A stretch of DNA of 61,921 nucleotides from contig JADJSY010000042.1 of the NCBI GenBank assembly GCA_016711435.1, positions 1-61,921 on the forward strand. Direction: 5' to 3'. Numbering within the stretch: the first letter of the stretch is position 1; each line of letters begins with the position of its first letter. Origin of the DNA: Lewinellaceae bacterium. Its GTDB lineage: Bacteria; Bacteroidota; Bacteroidia; Chitinophagales; Saprospiraceae. Below, in pieces: positions 10,244-20,670 of the stretch. The translations under genes were made by a program, and so were the position numbers. The notes below the pieces were generated by a model. The model saw only the letters and a list, made by a program, of their open reading frames with translations, was not told the DNA's origin and ran no database searches.

Positions 10244-10253
10244 TGTTGCTAAC
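10244..10253 (+). repeat. Right copy of the inverted repeat flanking the propeller gene
   Basis: TGTTGCTAAC is the inverted partner of 9105-9114. The following bases (GGTTGCTTTCCTGCC, then AAACAGCC) resemble the outward flank of the left copy. Confidence 0.45.
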
Positions 10254-10400
10254 GGTTGCTTTCCTGCCAAACAGCCAATGGAATTCAGATTCAATTACGG
10301 ACGTTTTATGCACCGGCTCAACCAATTGAAATTTAGTTGGTGGGCTACCCATTTCAAGTGCAAATTTTTTCCAATTCATCTGATTACTATTTTTTAAGAA

Positions 10401-10775
10401 CTATTTACCTTTTTTTCGAAGATCCATCACTGCCACCACGGCCGTGACCAAAAACGGCAAGCTGCACACGATGATCTTCCAGTTCATAGCCAACAACCCG
10501 ATAACAAATAACAACACCATAATCGTACTCAAACAAACCAGGCCGGTGATAAACAGCGCTTTGGAAGGTTTTTTTTGAAATAAAGTCACCAGCAGCAACA
10601 CCTGCCCGAGCAGCGGCAATAAAGTGAAAGGGTGGATAGCAGCAAGTGGGTCGCTCCAGAGTTTTTGAAGAACAACGGCTTCAAGTTCAAATAGAAATCC
10701 GTTGTTGCCGCCGGCCCATTCGAGGTAGCCGATCAAGGAACTGAGCAGGAGTAGAAGGATGGTTTGTTTTTTCAT
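10401..10775 (-). CDS. Small four-helix membrane protein
   Basis: Starting at the ATG at 10775 (MKKQTILLLLLSS) gives about 124 residues with four hydrophobic segments and a basic C-terminus (MDLRKKGK), indicating an inner-membrane protein of unknown function. An in-frame extension to 10865 reads arginine-rich sequence that is a shadow of the preceding gene's C-terminus, so the shorter start is preferred. It begins about 20 bases after the preceding minus-strand gene and is probably co-transcribed with it. Confidence 0.6.
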   Translation of the reverse strand: MKKQTILLLLLSSLIGYLEWAGGNNGFLFELEAVVLQKLWSDPLAAIHPFTLLPLLGQVLLLVTLFQKKPSKALFITGLVCLSTIMVLLFVIGLLAMNWKIIVCSLPFLVTAVVAVMDLRKKGK

Positions 10776-10795
10776 GGCAGATAGAGAAGATGCTG

Positions 10796-12170
10796 TTAAA
10801 TGCTGAGAATAGTGCCAAGGCCTTCTGCGCCGACGGGGGCGGTCGTCCAAAAGTTTATGTCCCATTCCTGGGCGTAGAAGAAGCGGTCGTAGTCGATGCC
10901 GGTGAGTGGTTCCTCTAATGGTTACCGCAGATATTATTTCCCCAACATTCCCTCCAATTTTTCAAATCAAAATATTGTTTAAAAGCCTCCACCCCTTTCA
11001 GGGTATGCGGATAATCTTCCCAAAGCCACCACAAAAACTGCGGCACGGTGGGCGGCAGTTTTTTATCTAAATAAGCGGGGTTGATAATGACATATTCGTG
11101 GCCATTGCCACCGGGCTGATCGTAAAAACTTGATTTTTTTTCATCTTTGCCGATATTGGGGGAGTTGGTGATACAGGGTTTGTTTAAAAAATCGGCTTCT
11201 GTGGCGGCAATAAAATCATCAATGGCCCGAATAAAGCCTCCGTACATGGTTTCCTGAAATTGATGGCTGTCCTCAAAGAAGGTCTTGAGTTTTTGCTGCT
11301 CTTTTTCAAATTTGGCCTTTTTTTCTGCCATTTCAGCTGCATATTTTTTGGGGCCATCGGGGTATTTTGCGTAGGCAACTCTCAGGCGTTCATATTCTTC
11401 GGCATTTGATTTCAGGTTTTCTTCCCAAGTTTGGACAGGCAATGTCGTGCCTTCCGCTTTTATTTTGGCAAATTTTTTCCGTTCATCGGCCAAAGATTCG
11501 ACAAATTCCTGTCGTTTTATTTGTAAAAACTGCCGTACTGTTACGGGAATAAAAAAATCAATGCCTGGTTTGACGATGATCACGCCCTGGTGTTTCCGTT
11601 GGTTGACATTTTTAAAAAAGTATCGGTAGCCTTGAAAGGATGCATTGGGTTCCCGGACATCCAAAACATACACCGCACTACCATTGAGGTAGTTAGTCGG
11701 GCTGTTTCTTGTCCCCTTCCAAAGGTTTTCTGATGGACCTTTGGGCCAAACGCGATAGGCTATTGGTGACAATATTAACACCTACGCCAGTAGTGTATAA
11801 GGGCGTGAAACCACCGTCTTTTTTACACCCGGTGCGGGGCAAATCAAGCGTAAAGGAGGAATAGAACAAGCCTTCGGGGGTTTTGTCATGCACAATGGGA
11901 TACCATCTTCCCATAAAACCTTTGGTATGATCCAAAAAGGGTTTAAACAATGGGAACAACTGGTCGCTTCGCTTGATGCCATCGTCCACTTGTGCGGCTG
12001 TGGGGATGCCCCACGCGTTATTGTAGGTAATTTGCCGTTTTTCATCGTTTTTTCTGCTGCATACCGTCGGCTGACTTTCTGCGACGGCTTCGGTGCAAGG
12101 TTGGGCGACCACGTGAAAATGCATTGGCAATAGCAGCCCAACGGCGATAAGTATAACTGATATTTATCAT
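10796..12170 (-). CDS. Exported protein of unknown function, frameshifted
   Basis: The ATG at 12170 overlaps the stop of the upstream gene as ATGA, indicating translational coupling. A signal-peptide-like stretch (VILIAVGLLLPMHFHVVAQ) follows after an apparent indel. The body continues in two further frames (11693-12130 and 10915-11781) and ends at 10796 after another indel (tail LEEPLTGIDYDRFFYAQEW). The total is about 450 residues, rich in Lys and Glu with a coiled-coil-prone middle (YAAEMAEKKAKFEKEQQKL). I do not recognise the family. It probably acts with the two flanking genes, all minus strand. Confidence 0.5.
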
Positions 12171-14400
12171 GGTTTAGATGTAATTGACATGCCTTTAAAA
12201 ATCCCGGAACCTGCCACTGAACCGACGCCGCTCATAAATCCGATCTTAACGTTTGCGCCCGCTTTTAATTCGGGCAGTACCTTTTGTACGGGCGATTTGA
12301 CTATGTAAATATCAATATTGCTGCCTTCCAACTTGACTTTGCCCGCATTGATAATGTTGTCGTTTATTTCTTTTCCGACAATCTCTTTATAGTTCAACCC
12401 TAATTTCGCTTCTATCCCGCCTTCAAATCCGACATCTGTGACACCCTTTTTAGCTCCATATTCTACAAATATACCACCGCCTGCTTTGGCGCCGATTTTT
12501 AGGGGGCCTTTTTCTGCAATGGTTTTGCCAACCGTTATTCCGATCCAGGCAGAGCCTTTGACAAAATTGTCCAATTCATCAGATGTCTCTCCAATTTTAA
12601 ATATGGGCGTGGTGATTTCCCAGGTAGTAGACGTGCAATGGATGGTCGCTCTATACAACCCGAACGGGTCGCCTATCACGATATTGTAGGGGCAATGGGT
12701 GTCGTCAAATTTTTGAAGAACTTTCGACGTTCTTTCCACTTTGCCGGGTCTGCACGGCGGGGGACTAAAGAATCCCTTAGTGTTGAGCAGTATATCCAGA
12801 TAGCCGATTTTAGATTGAATTTTAAGCGCCTCAAAGGCCCTTTCATCGAGTATATATTGGTGATAATACAAAAATTCGGACTGGAATTTGATATACTCGT
12901 TTATCTCTGATTCCAGGAGTTTCTTAGTCGCGTCGTTTTGAGCAATCCTATACTCCAAAGGTGGTCTCGATGCATTGCAACAGTCGGCCTCTGTTACTTT
13001 TTGACCCATACCGATACAATTTTTTTCACGCCACTGCACTGCTTCGTTTTGAAGATGTTCGTACCCTATTTTTATGGTTTCCTCCCGCTGTATAGCGGCT
13101 AAAGCCATCGCCTCGGAGCGTTTTAAATATGCGTTGATATAATAACCATCCGGATTGTTTTTTTGCAATTTTTCCAGATAACTGTTCATCTTGATAGCCA
13201 TTGGCCCCAAACTGCCCACTTTTATCGCCGCGTTGAGGTCCCTGGTTTTGAGATACTGCGCTCCCGCTTCTTTTAAGGCTTCATCACTACCTTTTTCTTT
13301 GATCTCTTTTTCGATGGCATCAAATTCTGCCTGCAAGTCTTTTTTCATGCTGATGGCTGCGGCCTGCCAGTCTTGATATTTGCCATAGTCAACGTAATAA
13401 GAATTCAAGTTATATTGAAATGGGGGAAGTTCTATGTTTGAAAAACCAAGCGGATCCTGCGGCATGCGCTCGGGCAGCGTATAATCGCTTTCCTTGATTT
13501 TAAATCCCATCTTACCGGCCTTGTCTTCCTTTTCTTTGGAATAGGTTTTTAAAGGACTCCTTTAAGGCATTTTCGGCTGCTGCCATTGCCCTCAGCCATA
13601 GACGTGCCACAAAGCCCTTCATTGGCCTGCGGGTTGTCGGGCATCAGTCTTGTGCTGGCCAGAAAATAGAATTTGGCAGAATCCTTTTCCCCGCAAGTGT
13701 ACCATGCTTGCCCGATATTATTCAGCACCATGGTGTTTTCAGGAAATTTATGGTTGATATAATTGAGAATTGGAAGAGACACTTGTACGCCGCCCATCAT
13801 ATTGCAGAGTGCGGAAAAGTTGTTCAGGTCGTTGTAATCGCTTATACTGCCTTGCTGAAATTCTTTGCTGTATGCTGCCAGAGCCGGCTTAGCGTGATTG
13901 GCCAACATAAACATGGTAGCGATGGTCGCATACGATGCTTTCTCGCCAAACTCTTTTTGTTTTGCGTCCTTCAACATGCGGTCAACCATGTTGAGTGTTT
14001 GGGGGTCCAGCACTTTTTGAATGGCCGCGCAGCTGTTGCTTACAAAAGATTTTAGTTCTAATTCACTCTTCAATCGCCTGTTTGCCACTGCGATCAGGGC
14101 CGTATTTTTTTTAGGAAACCATCTTTTTTCATCCTCTATTGCCTCCTGCAATTGTTTGTCTGTGACACCTGTCGGAATCATTTTTGTCAAATCCGCAGGC
14201 ATTTTGATGCCCATTTTTTCCATTTCCGCCCGCTCCTCCGGACTCATGTTGTCTATTTCTTGTTGGGCTTCTTTCAACATTTTTTGAATTTCGTCCTGTT
14301 CGGTCGTAGGCTTGGCCGGTTTGACGTTTTTTTTGGGCTCTTGGGCATGCAAGGTGCCAAACGAGACGAGGAGGAACAAGCAAAGGAATGTTTTTTTCAT
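12167..14400 (-). CDS. Large exported TPR-like protein of unknown function, one frameshift
   Basis: It begins at 14400 with a clear signal peptide (MKKTFLCLFLLVSFGTLHAQ). A Lys/Glu/Met-rich helical region follows, then TPR-like helices (NTMVLNNIGQAWYTCGEKD, FYFLASTRLMPDNPQA). The frame shifts near 13560-13620 (ALKESF joining KTYSKEKEDKAGK) and continues to 12167. The C-terminal half has a Cys pair (ADCC) and a Gly/Lys-rich beta-type end (GPLKIGAKAGGGIFVEYGA). The combined length is about 740 residues. No enzyme motif is seen. The ATGA overlap with the next gene argues for a functional pair. The 14401-14597 gap before it holds only a short CGTGC/GCACG hairpin. Confidence 0.55.
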
Positions 14401-14597
14401 ATTTTAAAAAGTTTTAGACCTTTGGACATCGTAAGCCCTTCGTGCGCCAGCACGATAATTTCTAAAAAATATCTTTGTCCAAATAGCAATAAAAATTCCC
14501 ATTATAATATTTGAATAACCATAATGGTCTTGAACCCACTTGAAAATATCTCCTGTCGTTTATGAAAAGCAGTGCAGAGTTGGGTTCAGTTCTATAT

Positions 14598-15557
14598 TTA
14601 TTTCTTTTGATAGGTTGCTAATCGATCGTTACCTTTCCTTGTTAATATCCCTTCCTCAACGCCTTTTCTTAAATCCCTCGTAGCGGTTGCAGTTGATATT
14701 TTAGGAAACATCTTAAGGTATTCTTTCCTCGTGAATGCACCTATATTAATTTGGTCCAAGAAGTAATTCAAGCGCTCTATATCCGTGAAATTCTCTCTTT
14801 GAGTGTCCACCAATTCCGCTAAACTCAACTTTATCTTACCCAATAAGTATTCAACAAATTTTGTGGATAGTCCTTCCTTGTCGCACTGGCTCAACACATT
14901 ATAGTATTCTTCCTGACTCTTCTTTATTTCTTGTTCAATTGGCAAATATTCAAACACGGGATTTGCCCTCATTAATATCACCGTTTGCCACAATCGCCCC
15001 ATCCTTCCATTCCCATCCATAAAAGGATGAATAAATTCCATTTCATAGTGGAACACGCAACTCTTGATGATCAGGTTATCTTCTCCTTCTTTAAGATATG
15101 TAAACAAGTTTGTCATCAAATTATCGACATTCCATCCCGGTGGGGCTAAATGCGCTATTCTGTCCCCTTGAATCACTCCGACCGAACCAGTCCTGAACTG
15201 GCCTGGCATATTCACCAGACCCGACATTAACAACTTGTGCGCCTCCAAATAAGATTCCTTCGAGAAGGCATCAAAGTTTGAAAGGTTATCGTACGCCTGA
15301 ATTGCATTCTCCACCTCTTTGATATCCTTGGAAGGGCCGATTACACGTTTATTGTCCATTATCGCGGTAATCTGATCTTCGCTCAAAGTGTTCCCTTCTA
15401 TCGCCAATGACGCACGAATGGTCTTTACCTTATTTTTTTTCCTAAGTTCAGTCTGCGGCTTCCTAAGATGTGTAGCATCTACAACACCTAACAACCTGCC
15501 AATCTCGGTTGACAAATTGATTATTTGGGGAGTTCCTTCGTAGTATTTGTGAATCAT
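14598..15557 (-). CDS. Class II Fic family protein (AMPylase-type)
   Basis: This is a Fic protein with the full active-site motif HPFMDGNGRMGR (catalytic His at about residue 177 from this start). An N-terminal inhibitory helix motif S-x-x-x-E-G (SLAIEGN, about residues 50-56) places it in the self-inhibited class II. A C-terminal winged-helix-like tail follows (FTRKEYLKMFPKISTATATRDL). The frame extends upstream to 15599, but a perfect promoter -7 box lies within those codons, so the ATG at 15557 (MIHKYYEG) is chosen. Fic enzymes transfer AMP to protein hydroxyls; the target is unknown. No antitoxin gene is adjacent, consistent with the in-cis inhibitory helix. The frame is intact. Confidence 0.85.
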   Translation of the reverse strand: MIHKYYEGTPQIINLSTEIGRLLGVVDATHLRKPQTELRKKNKVKTIRASLAIEGNTLSEDQITAIMDNKRVIGPSKDIKEVENAIQAYDNLSNFDAFSKESYLEAHKLLMSGLVNMPGQFRTGSVGVIQGDRIAHLAPPGWNVDNLMTNLFTYLKEGEDNLIIKSCVFHYEMEFIHPFMDGNGRMGRLWQTVILMRANPVFEYLPIEQEIKKSQEEYYNVLSQCDKEGLSTKFVEYLLGKIKLSLAELVDTQRENFTDIERLNYFLDQINIGAFTRKEYLKMFPKISTATATRDLRKGVEEGILTRKGNDRLATYQKK

Positions 15558-15578
15558 GATGCCATCATTTGATCGCAT

Positions 15579-15610
15579 CAAAGGTATAAAATTAAACAAA
15601 AAACAACAAA
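15579..15610 (-). promoter_or_regulatory. Consensus Bacteroidota promoter of the Fic gene
   Basis: On the minus strand TTTG (15610-15607), a 20-base spacer and TACCTTTG (15586-15579) match TTTG-N19-21-TAnnTTTG exactly. The box overlaps the first codons of the longest open frame, which moves the likely start codon to 15557 and gives a short leader. Confidence 0.65.
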
Positions 15611-15740
15611 TAGCAAGTCAAATTTAGATCGTCTATTTATTCGGTCGGATTGAGCCCAACTCTGGCTGTTCGTCAATTCCCCCTATATAGCCCCCAATTG
15701 CGTGAAAACCCGCTTTGTCAACCCTTTTCCCGCACCCGCC

Positions 15741-15845
15741 AGTTGCGTAAAACCCGCCGGATAAGTTGGCTTCACGCAACTCCGGGCTACCATTGGCGTA
15801 CATAGCAGTTGCGTGTATCCAACCAAATTGGCTGGATACACGCAA
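15741..15845. repeat. Cluster of inverted repeats built on GTTGCGT
   Basis: AGTTGCGT (15741) pairs with ACGCAACT (ending 15781). TTGCGTGTATCCA (15809-15821) pairs perfectly with TGGATACACGCAA (15833-15845) around an 11-base loop. Further GTTGCGT-like words occur from about 15699. The 15611-16072 gap between the divergent Fic and barrel genes has no credible gene; the open frame across it is repeat sequence. Confidence 0.6.
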
Positions 15846-16072
15846 TTGACATGCTGAACATTGAAAGGGAAAATTTCGGTTCATCCGGTATTTATTTGAG
15901 TCTGCAATAATAATGGTTTGTTTCAAATTTCCAAATCATCCAGCGGACTTTTATCTTATCCCAACTTTAGATTTTCTTCCTATCCAATAAAAAAATATGT
16001 GTTTGCTGCACAACTCACTTCTCGGCGGCCTTCCACCGCCCGCACCTTTGTCCCAACAAAACAAATAAAAAA

Positions 16073-16702
16073 ATGAATAAGCAACTTCAGTTCCTCACTA
16101 TTACCGCGTTTATCATATTGTTTGCAACCACCTTGGGCGCCCAGCAAAATATCGTAAAAATCAGGCCGCTGCCTATTCTCGGAAAATTCGGATTCCAGTA
16201 TGAGCGCAAAATTGCAGTGCATTCCAGCATCGAAGTGGAATGGCAACGCTGGAATGTACAGCGCAATAAGGATAACAATTTTTTTCTGCTGGGCTTGTTG
16301 TACGCCTCTTCTTCTTCTGATGTCATTCGGGTAAAAGGAAATCGTTTTCAGGTTACCGGCAGGTATTACGAACATGAAAATATGACCGGTTGGTTTGCAG
16401 AAGGTGGTTTCAATTTTGGTAAATTTGATATCAGCAGGACGGAGAGTTCCAGTTCTTTTAGCGTTTTAGGTTTATTTACTGGTGATTTTGGCTCGTGGAG
16501 TACAAAAACAACCCGCTATGATAACGTTCGGGCAAAAGGCCTGAAAGCAGGAGGCGGGTTTCAGAAAAAGTATGGGGGACTTTTTGTAAATCTTTCGGGA
16601 GGTCTCGAGTTCAATGAAGTCGACCCCAAAGCGGCTGCCCTGGTGCGCGGCCTGCGGCCAGTTACTCCTTACGGCCGTTTCGCAATAGGTGTAGGTTTTT
16701 AA
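16073..16702 (+). CDS. Outer-membrane beta-barrel-like protein (DUF3575-like)
   Basis: 209 residues with a signal peptide (ITAFIILFATTLGAQQ). It is followed by alternating hydrophobic/aromatic strands and a terminal aromatic residue (YGRFAIGVGF), typical of small outer-membrane barrels. The opening IVKIRPLPILGKFGFQYERKI resembles DUF3575 proteins of Bacteroidota. The frame is intact. The function is unknown, probably structural or adhesion-related. It stands alone on the plus strand after the hairpin-rich gap. Confidence 0.6.
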   Translation: MNKQLQFLTITAFIILFATTLGAQQNIVKIRPLPILGKFGFQYERKIAVHSSIEVEWQRWNVQRNKDNNFFLLGLLYASSSSDVIRVKGNRFQVTGRYYEHENMTGWFAEGGFNFGKFDISRTESSSSFSVLGLFTGDFGSWSTKTTRYDNVRAKGLKAGGGFQKKYGGLFVNLSGGLEFNEVDPKAAALVRGLRPVTPYGRFAIGVGF

Positions 16703-16846
16703 GCAATCAGGCAAGATTAGTTTTGGCTATATTATTTGTAAATGATTGATTATCAACACAAATAACCAATAACCAATAACGAATAACTACTTAAATACAA
16801 TTCTTTCTTACTTTGCTGCTTTAATTCTGATCTGAAAAAAAGCAGC

Positions 16847-18624
16847 ATGAACAGCAGGTTTCGCTCCTTTTCACCCCTTTTCCTCTTGTTATTAATCGGC
16901 GGAAATGCGCTCGCCCAGTGCGACCCCGTTTTCCGGCAGCCCCTGAGTCAGCGCGCGGCGAACTATGAGATAAATCTGTCGCTGGACGACCAGCGCAAAA
17001 CCATCGACGCTACGCAGACCATCCGGTTCACCAATACTTCTCCTGAACCCGTCCGCGAACTGCGGATGTACATGTACCTGAATGCTTTCAAAAACACCGA
17101 ATCCTCTTTTTTGAAAGGGACGACCCATATTTTCGGACAAAGTTTTACCAACCGGACGCCCGACGAATGGGGTTGGATAAACATTGAAAAAATCGGGCGG
17201 GAAGGCGACGCAGATTTGAGCGGCAACATGCGCTATATCCAATTAGACGATGGCAACACCGGCGACCAGTCTGTGCTCGAAGTGGCGCTCGACAAACCCG
17301 TATTGCCGGGCGAAACAGCCGTTTTCAACCTGAAATGGCGCGCCAAAATGCCCAAAACCATTGCCCGCGCGGGGTACAGCAAGGACTTTTACCTGTTTTG
17401 CCACTGGTTTCCACAATTAGGGGTTTGGGAAGAAAACAAGGACGGCAAGTGGGACTGGAACTGTCACCAGTTTTTCCGGACTACCGAGTTTTATGCGGAT
17501 TTCGGGGTGTATGATGTGCATATCACAGCGGCCGACAAGTTTGTAATGGGCGCATCGGGCTGTCTGCTCAGTGAAAAAAACAACGGCAACGGCACCACGA
17601 CCCGGCATTACCACGTGGAAGATGTGATTGATTTTGCCTGGTCGGTTTATCCGCATTTCACGGTGCAGGAAGACCGCTGGAAGGACGTATACATCCGCCT
17701 GCTCATTGCGCCGGAACACGCCAAACTGGGGCCGCGCTACCTGCACGCCCTGAAATTTGCCCTCGAATACTTAGAAAAACACGTTGGTAAATACCCCTAC
17801 CCCAGCATCACGGTGGTGGATCCGCCGTTTCACGGGCTGCGCTCCGGGCTGATGGAATACCCGACTTTGATCACGACCGGCACCTTTTACGGGATGCCTG
17901 AGAATATCCGGATCACGGAATCGCTGGTGGTGCATGAGTTTGTGCATCAATACTTTATGGGCATGGTGGCTTCCAACGAAAAGGAGGAAGCCTGGCTCGA
18001 CGAGGGTTTTGTCACCTATTTTGAAGACCGGATCATTGACGCAGCTTATGGCGAAAAACAATCGAAAAATGGAAATTCAGACACCCGAAAGGCCGGGATT
18101 TTATGGCTGTTTTGAAGGAAGAACTGATGCGCGGGCCGGACACGCTGTTTGCCCGGCAGGTGTATGATCTGGTGGAGAAAAGCATTTACCACGCGCTGGT
18201 GCTGGATTACGCGGTTGTTCGGATCTCCAATGAGGAATTGCCGGCATCGCAGGGCGTTTTTGGAAACAATGCATCCGCACATACCTATCAGGATGGCAGC
18301 GGTACACGGACGGCCTTGTCAAAAGTAGAAGTGCAGCGCAAAGGCGACTGGGTATTTCCGGTGGAGATTTTGGTGACTTTTGAAGACGGGAGCACCCAAA
18401 TGCTGCATTGGTCGGGCGAAGAAGGTTCAAAAGTTTTTGAGTGGAGCGGCGGCGTCAGAGTAGTCTCGGCGCAAATTGATCCGCAGCACAAAATCGGCCT
18501 GGATGTAGATACGAACAACAACAGCCTGACGCTGCAACCGGCGCGGGCGCCGCTCTGGAAATACGCTGCCAAGACCGTTTTTTGGGTGCAGAATTTAATG
18601 CAGACGGTGGGTTTTTTGATGTAA
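16847..18624 (+). pseudogene. M1-family metallopeptidase with an internal deletion and frameshift
   Basis: It has a signal peptide (LFLLLLIGGNALAQ) and a beta-sandwich N-terminal domain. The gluzincin site is HEFVHQYF with the downstream zinc Glu in EEAWLDEGF, about residues 360-390. The frame changes near 18060-18115, where EDRIIDAAYGEKQS runs straight into KWKFRHPKGRDFMAVLKEEL. In the family these blocks are separated by roughly 100-130 residues that include the catalytic Tyr region (GGYG-type motif), so that segment appears to be missing. The C-terminal domain continues to 18624. Without the missing part it is unlikely to be an active peptidase, unless the deletion is an assembly artefact. 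Confidence 0.75.
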
Positions 18625-18652
18625 TGATGAATGATAAACGATGAATGATGAA

Positions 18653-19498
18653 TATGCGCAACGTTTTTAAACATAGTTTTTCGATCGGGATGCAGCAATG
18701 GCGCATTGCGCCATCGTTTACTTGTTCAGTTTTGCCTGGCTTTGACCTTGGGGATGCAGGTACATGGCGTTTTGGAATCTTCCATCGGTCACTCGCTGGA
18801 AATCAATAAATTGCTGCAGCATTACGACCACACGGTACTCACCGATTTCCTGAAAGTGCACGGCGCTTCCATTACGCCGCTGATTGGGCAGTTGCGCTGG
18901 CTGCTGTTGGTATGGCTGCTTTTTTCGGTATTCATTCATGCTGGTCTGCTGGTTTGCGCGGCCAGGCCGGAGCAGACCGGCGGGCGAAATTTCTGGACAG
19001 CGGGCGCCGCATATTTCTTCCCGTTTTTGAAAATCAGCCTGTTTTTTTTGCTGCTGGCCTTGGTTGGTACGGTGGTTTTGTTCCTGCCGATAGCCCTGTT
19101 CCTGGAGCCTTCCCTTCAATACTTTAGTTCTGAAAAATATTCGGTCTGGCTGGTACTTGGATTTCTGCTGTTGTACGGATTCGGGTTGATAAAATTATAC
19201 GTCTGGTCGGTACTCAGTCGATTGAGCCATGTAGAAACCGGCGCATCCACGTTTAAAAGTATTCAAAAACGGCCGGCGCATTTTCTGGAAAAAGAAATGG
19301 GCCTTGCTGGGCTTTTTATTGGCTTTTATGGCTTTACAATTGCTTTTGATGTTCATTTACTGGCAATTGGAGACTTTCAGCGGCATGACATCGGCGGCGT
19401 TGATCGGGGTTTTTCGTGGTGCAGCAGGCATTTGTATTTTCAGGATACAGGTGAGGCAAATAATATACGCCGGGATCGGACTGATCCAGGCTATATGA
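18653..19498 (+). CDS. Polytopic membrane protein of unknown function, frameshifted
   Basis: The likely start is the ATG at 18653 (MRNVFKHSFSIGMQQWRIA). After an indel near 18715-18760 the frame reads LTLGMQVHGVLESSIGHSLEIN, then four to five hydrophobic helices. A second indel near 19295 moves the end into the frame 19304-19498 (LLGFLLAFMALQLLLMFIYW). The total is about 280 residues. No family is recognised. It follows the M1 gene by about 30 bases of ATGAATG-type simple repeat and is followed by a strong terminator hairpin. Confidence 0.55.
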
Positions 19499-19532
19499 CA
19501 AGGGGTTCTCGCTTGGCATCGTATGTTGCTTA

Positions 19533-19563
19533 TTGACGGGGTGACTTCAAGTCACCCCGTCAA
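19533..19563. terminator. Perfect 15-bp hairpin, probable terminator
   Basis: TTGACGGGGTGACTT, one base, then its exact complement. It lies 34 bases after the membrane-protein stop and upstream of the convergent NIPSNAP gene end, so it could act in both directions. A related palindrome with the same GGTGACT/AGTCACC core occurs at 61739-61769. Confidence 0.65.
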
Positions 19564-19658
19564 TTTACCGCGATGATTGGAAATCCAAGTGAAGAGGAGT
19601 CACCTGCTCGCAATGCTTTCTCAACCATCAACATGCTCAACCACTCAACCTTTTCAGG

Positions 19659-20400
19659 CTACCTTATTTTGGAAAAAGGCAGCGCATTCATATAAACTGA
19701 CTCTATTTTCTCCACAATGATTCCGTTGCTTTCGGATGCTGTTTTCACTTTGATCCACTCCGGGTCTTTCCGGAAGTTGTCGAACGATTGTTTGCCGGCT
19801 GCTTCGCTGTTGTGGGCCAGGATATAGATCAGTTTGGACTGTACGGCGTCTGCTTCAATGGTGGTCCAGTAGGCGATGTTGGTCATGCCGTGTTTTTCAA
19901 ACAATGCGGTAGTGTGGTTGCGGAAACGCGCCAGAACGTTGCTTATTTTATCCGGCGCGGCGGTATAGGTTCTTAACTCAAAGACCCTGTTGCCTTTTTT
20001 GGATGACCCGATGGTTGCAGAAAAATCGGTGGCTTTCATAAAAATGGACTCGATTTTAGCCAGTATTTTCCCATTCCGTTCTGATTTTTCCGCCACTTTT
20101 TTCCATTTCGGGTCGGCTATAAATGCTTTCCAGGATGCCTCGCGCGCCTCCATATTCGGATAAGCCAGCACATAAATCAACTGGTTTTTTTCATTGCTGA
20201 CCGGTACCCAGTAACCGATGTTTTCCATACCGTGTTTTTTAAATAATTTGACGGTATGTTTCTGGAACCGCTCGATCAGCGCGTCTAATTTACCAGGTTC
20301 TGCATAATAAATGCGCATCTCAAAAACGCGGCTGTCGGTGTTTTGCGCGAATAAATGAAAGGATAAAAAATGCTGAGGATTAAAACGATTCCTTTTTCAT
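19659..20400 (-). CDS. Exported double NIPSNAP-domain protein
   Basis: Two tandem NIPSNAP/ferredoxin-like repeats: FEMRIYYAEPGKLDALIERF with KHGMENIGYWVP, and VFELRTYTAAPDKISNVLARF with KHGMTNIAYWTT. Each ends in KIES-type strands. The uninterrupted frame starts at 20318 inside the first repeat. Extending through one indel to the ATG at 20400 (MKK, then FLSFHLFAQN) adds a signal peptide and completes the domain. NIPSNAP proteins are widespread in Bacteroidota with no established enzymatic role. The 20401-20670 gap upstream holds no recognised element. Confidence 0.75.
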
Positions 20401-20670
20401 GGTGCTGTCAGTTGAAGATTTGATACGCTAAATGTAGGCCCATTGGCGGATCATTTCCCAGAACTGGCTGGATAAATTGATAAAAGTCACGATGAAGATG
20501 ACCTAAGTCATTGTTTATGGTATGCAGTTGGCTCAACTTTGAAGGGGGGAATTACTTCCAACACGTTCCTAACCGTTCAATTAGCCTGTCCGCGTAGCCA
20601 TGTGCGTAGTTGTGGTGCCGAAGCAGTCAGCTACCATCCATTCCATCACTTGTCATTAAATGAACAAACC

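Noticed and set aside
9105..10253. Integron cassette with attC sites
   Set aside because: The flanking repeats do not fit the RYYYAAC/GTTRRRY core pattern and no integrase is visible; only an inverted-repeat flank is claimed.
14470..14477. TATCTTTG on the plus strand as a promoter
   Set aside because: It matches TAnnTTTG but points into the 3' end of the minus-strand Fic gene with no plus-strand gene to serve.
14598..15557. Fic toxin with a separate antitoxin
   Set aside because: The inhibitory S-x-x-x-E-G motif is within the same protein and no small antitoxin gene is adjacent.
15633..15926. 97-residue minus-strand open frame
   Set aside because: It is composed of the GTTGCGT inverted repeats, has no family match and lies under a promoter-hairpin region between divergent genes.
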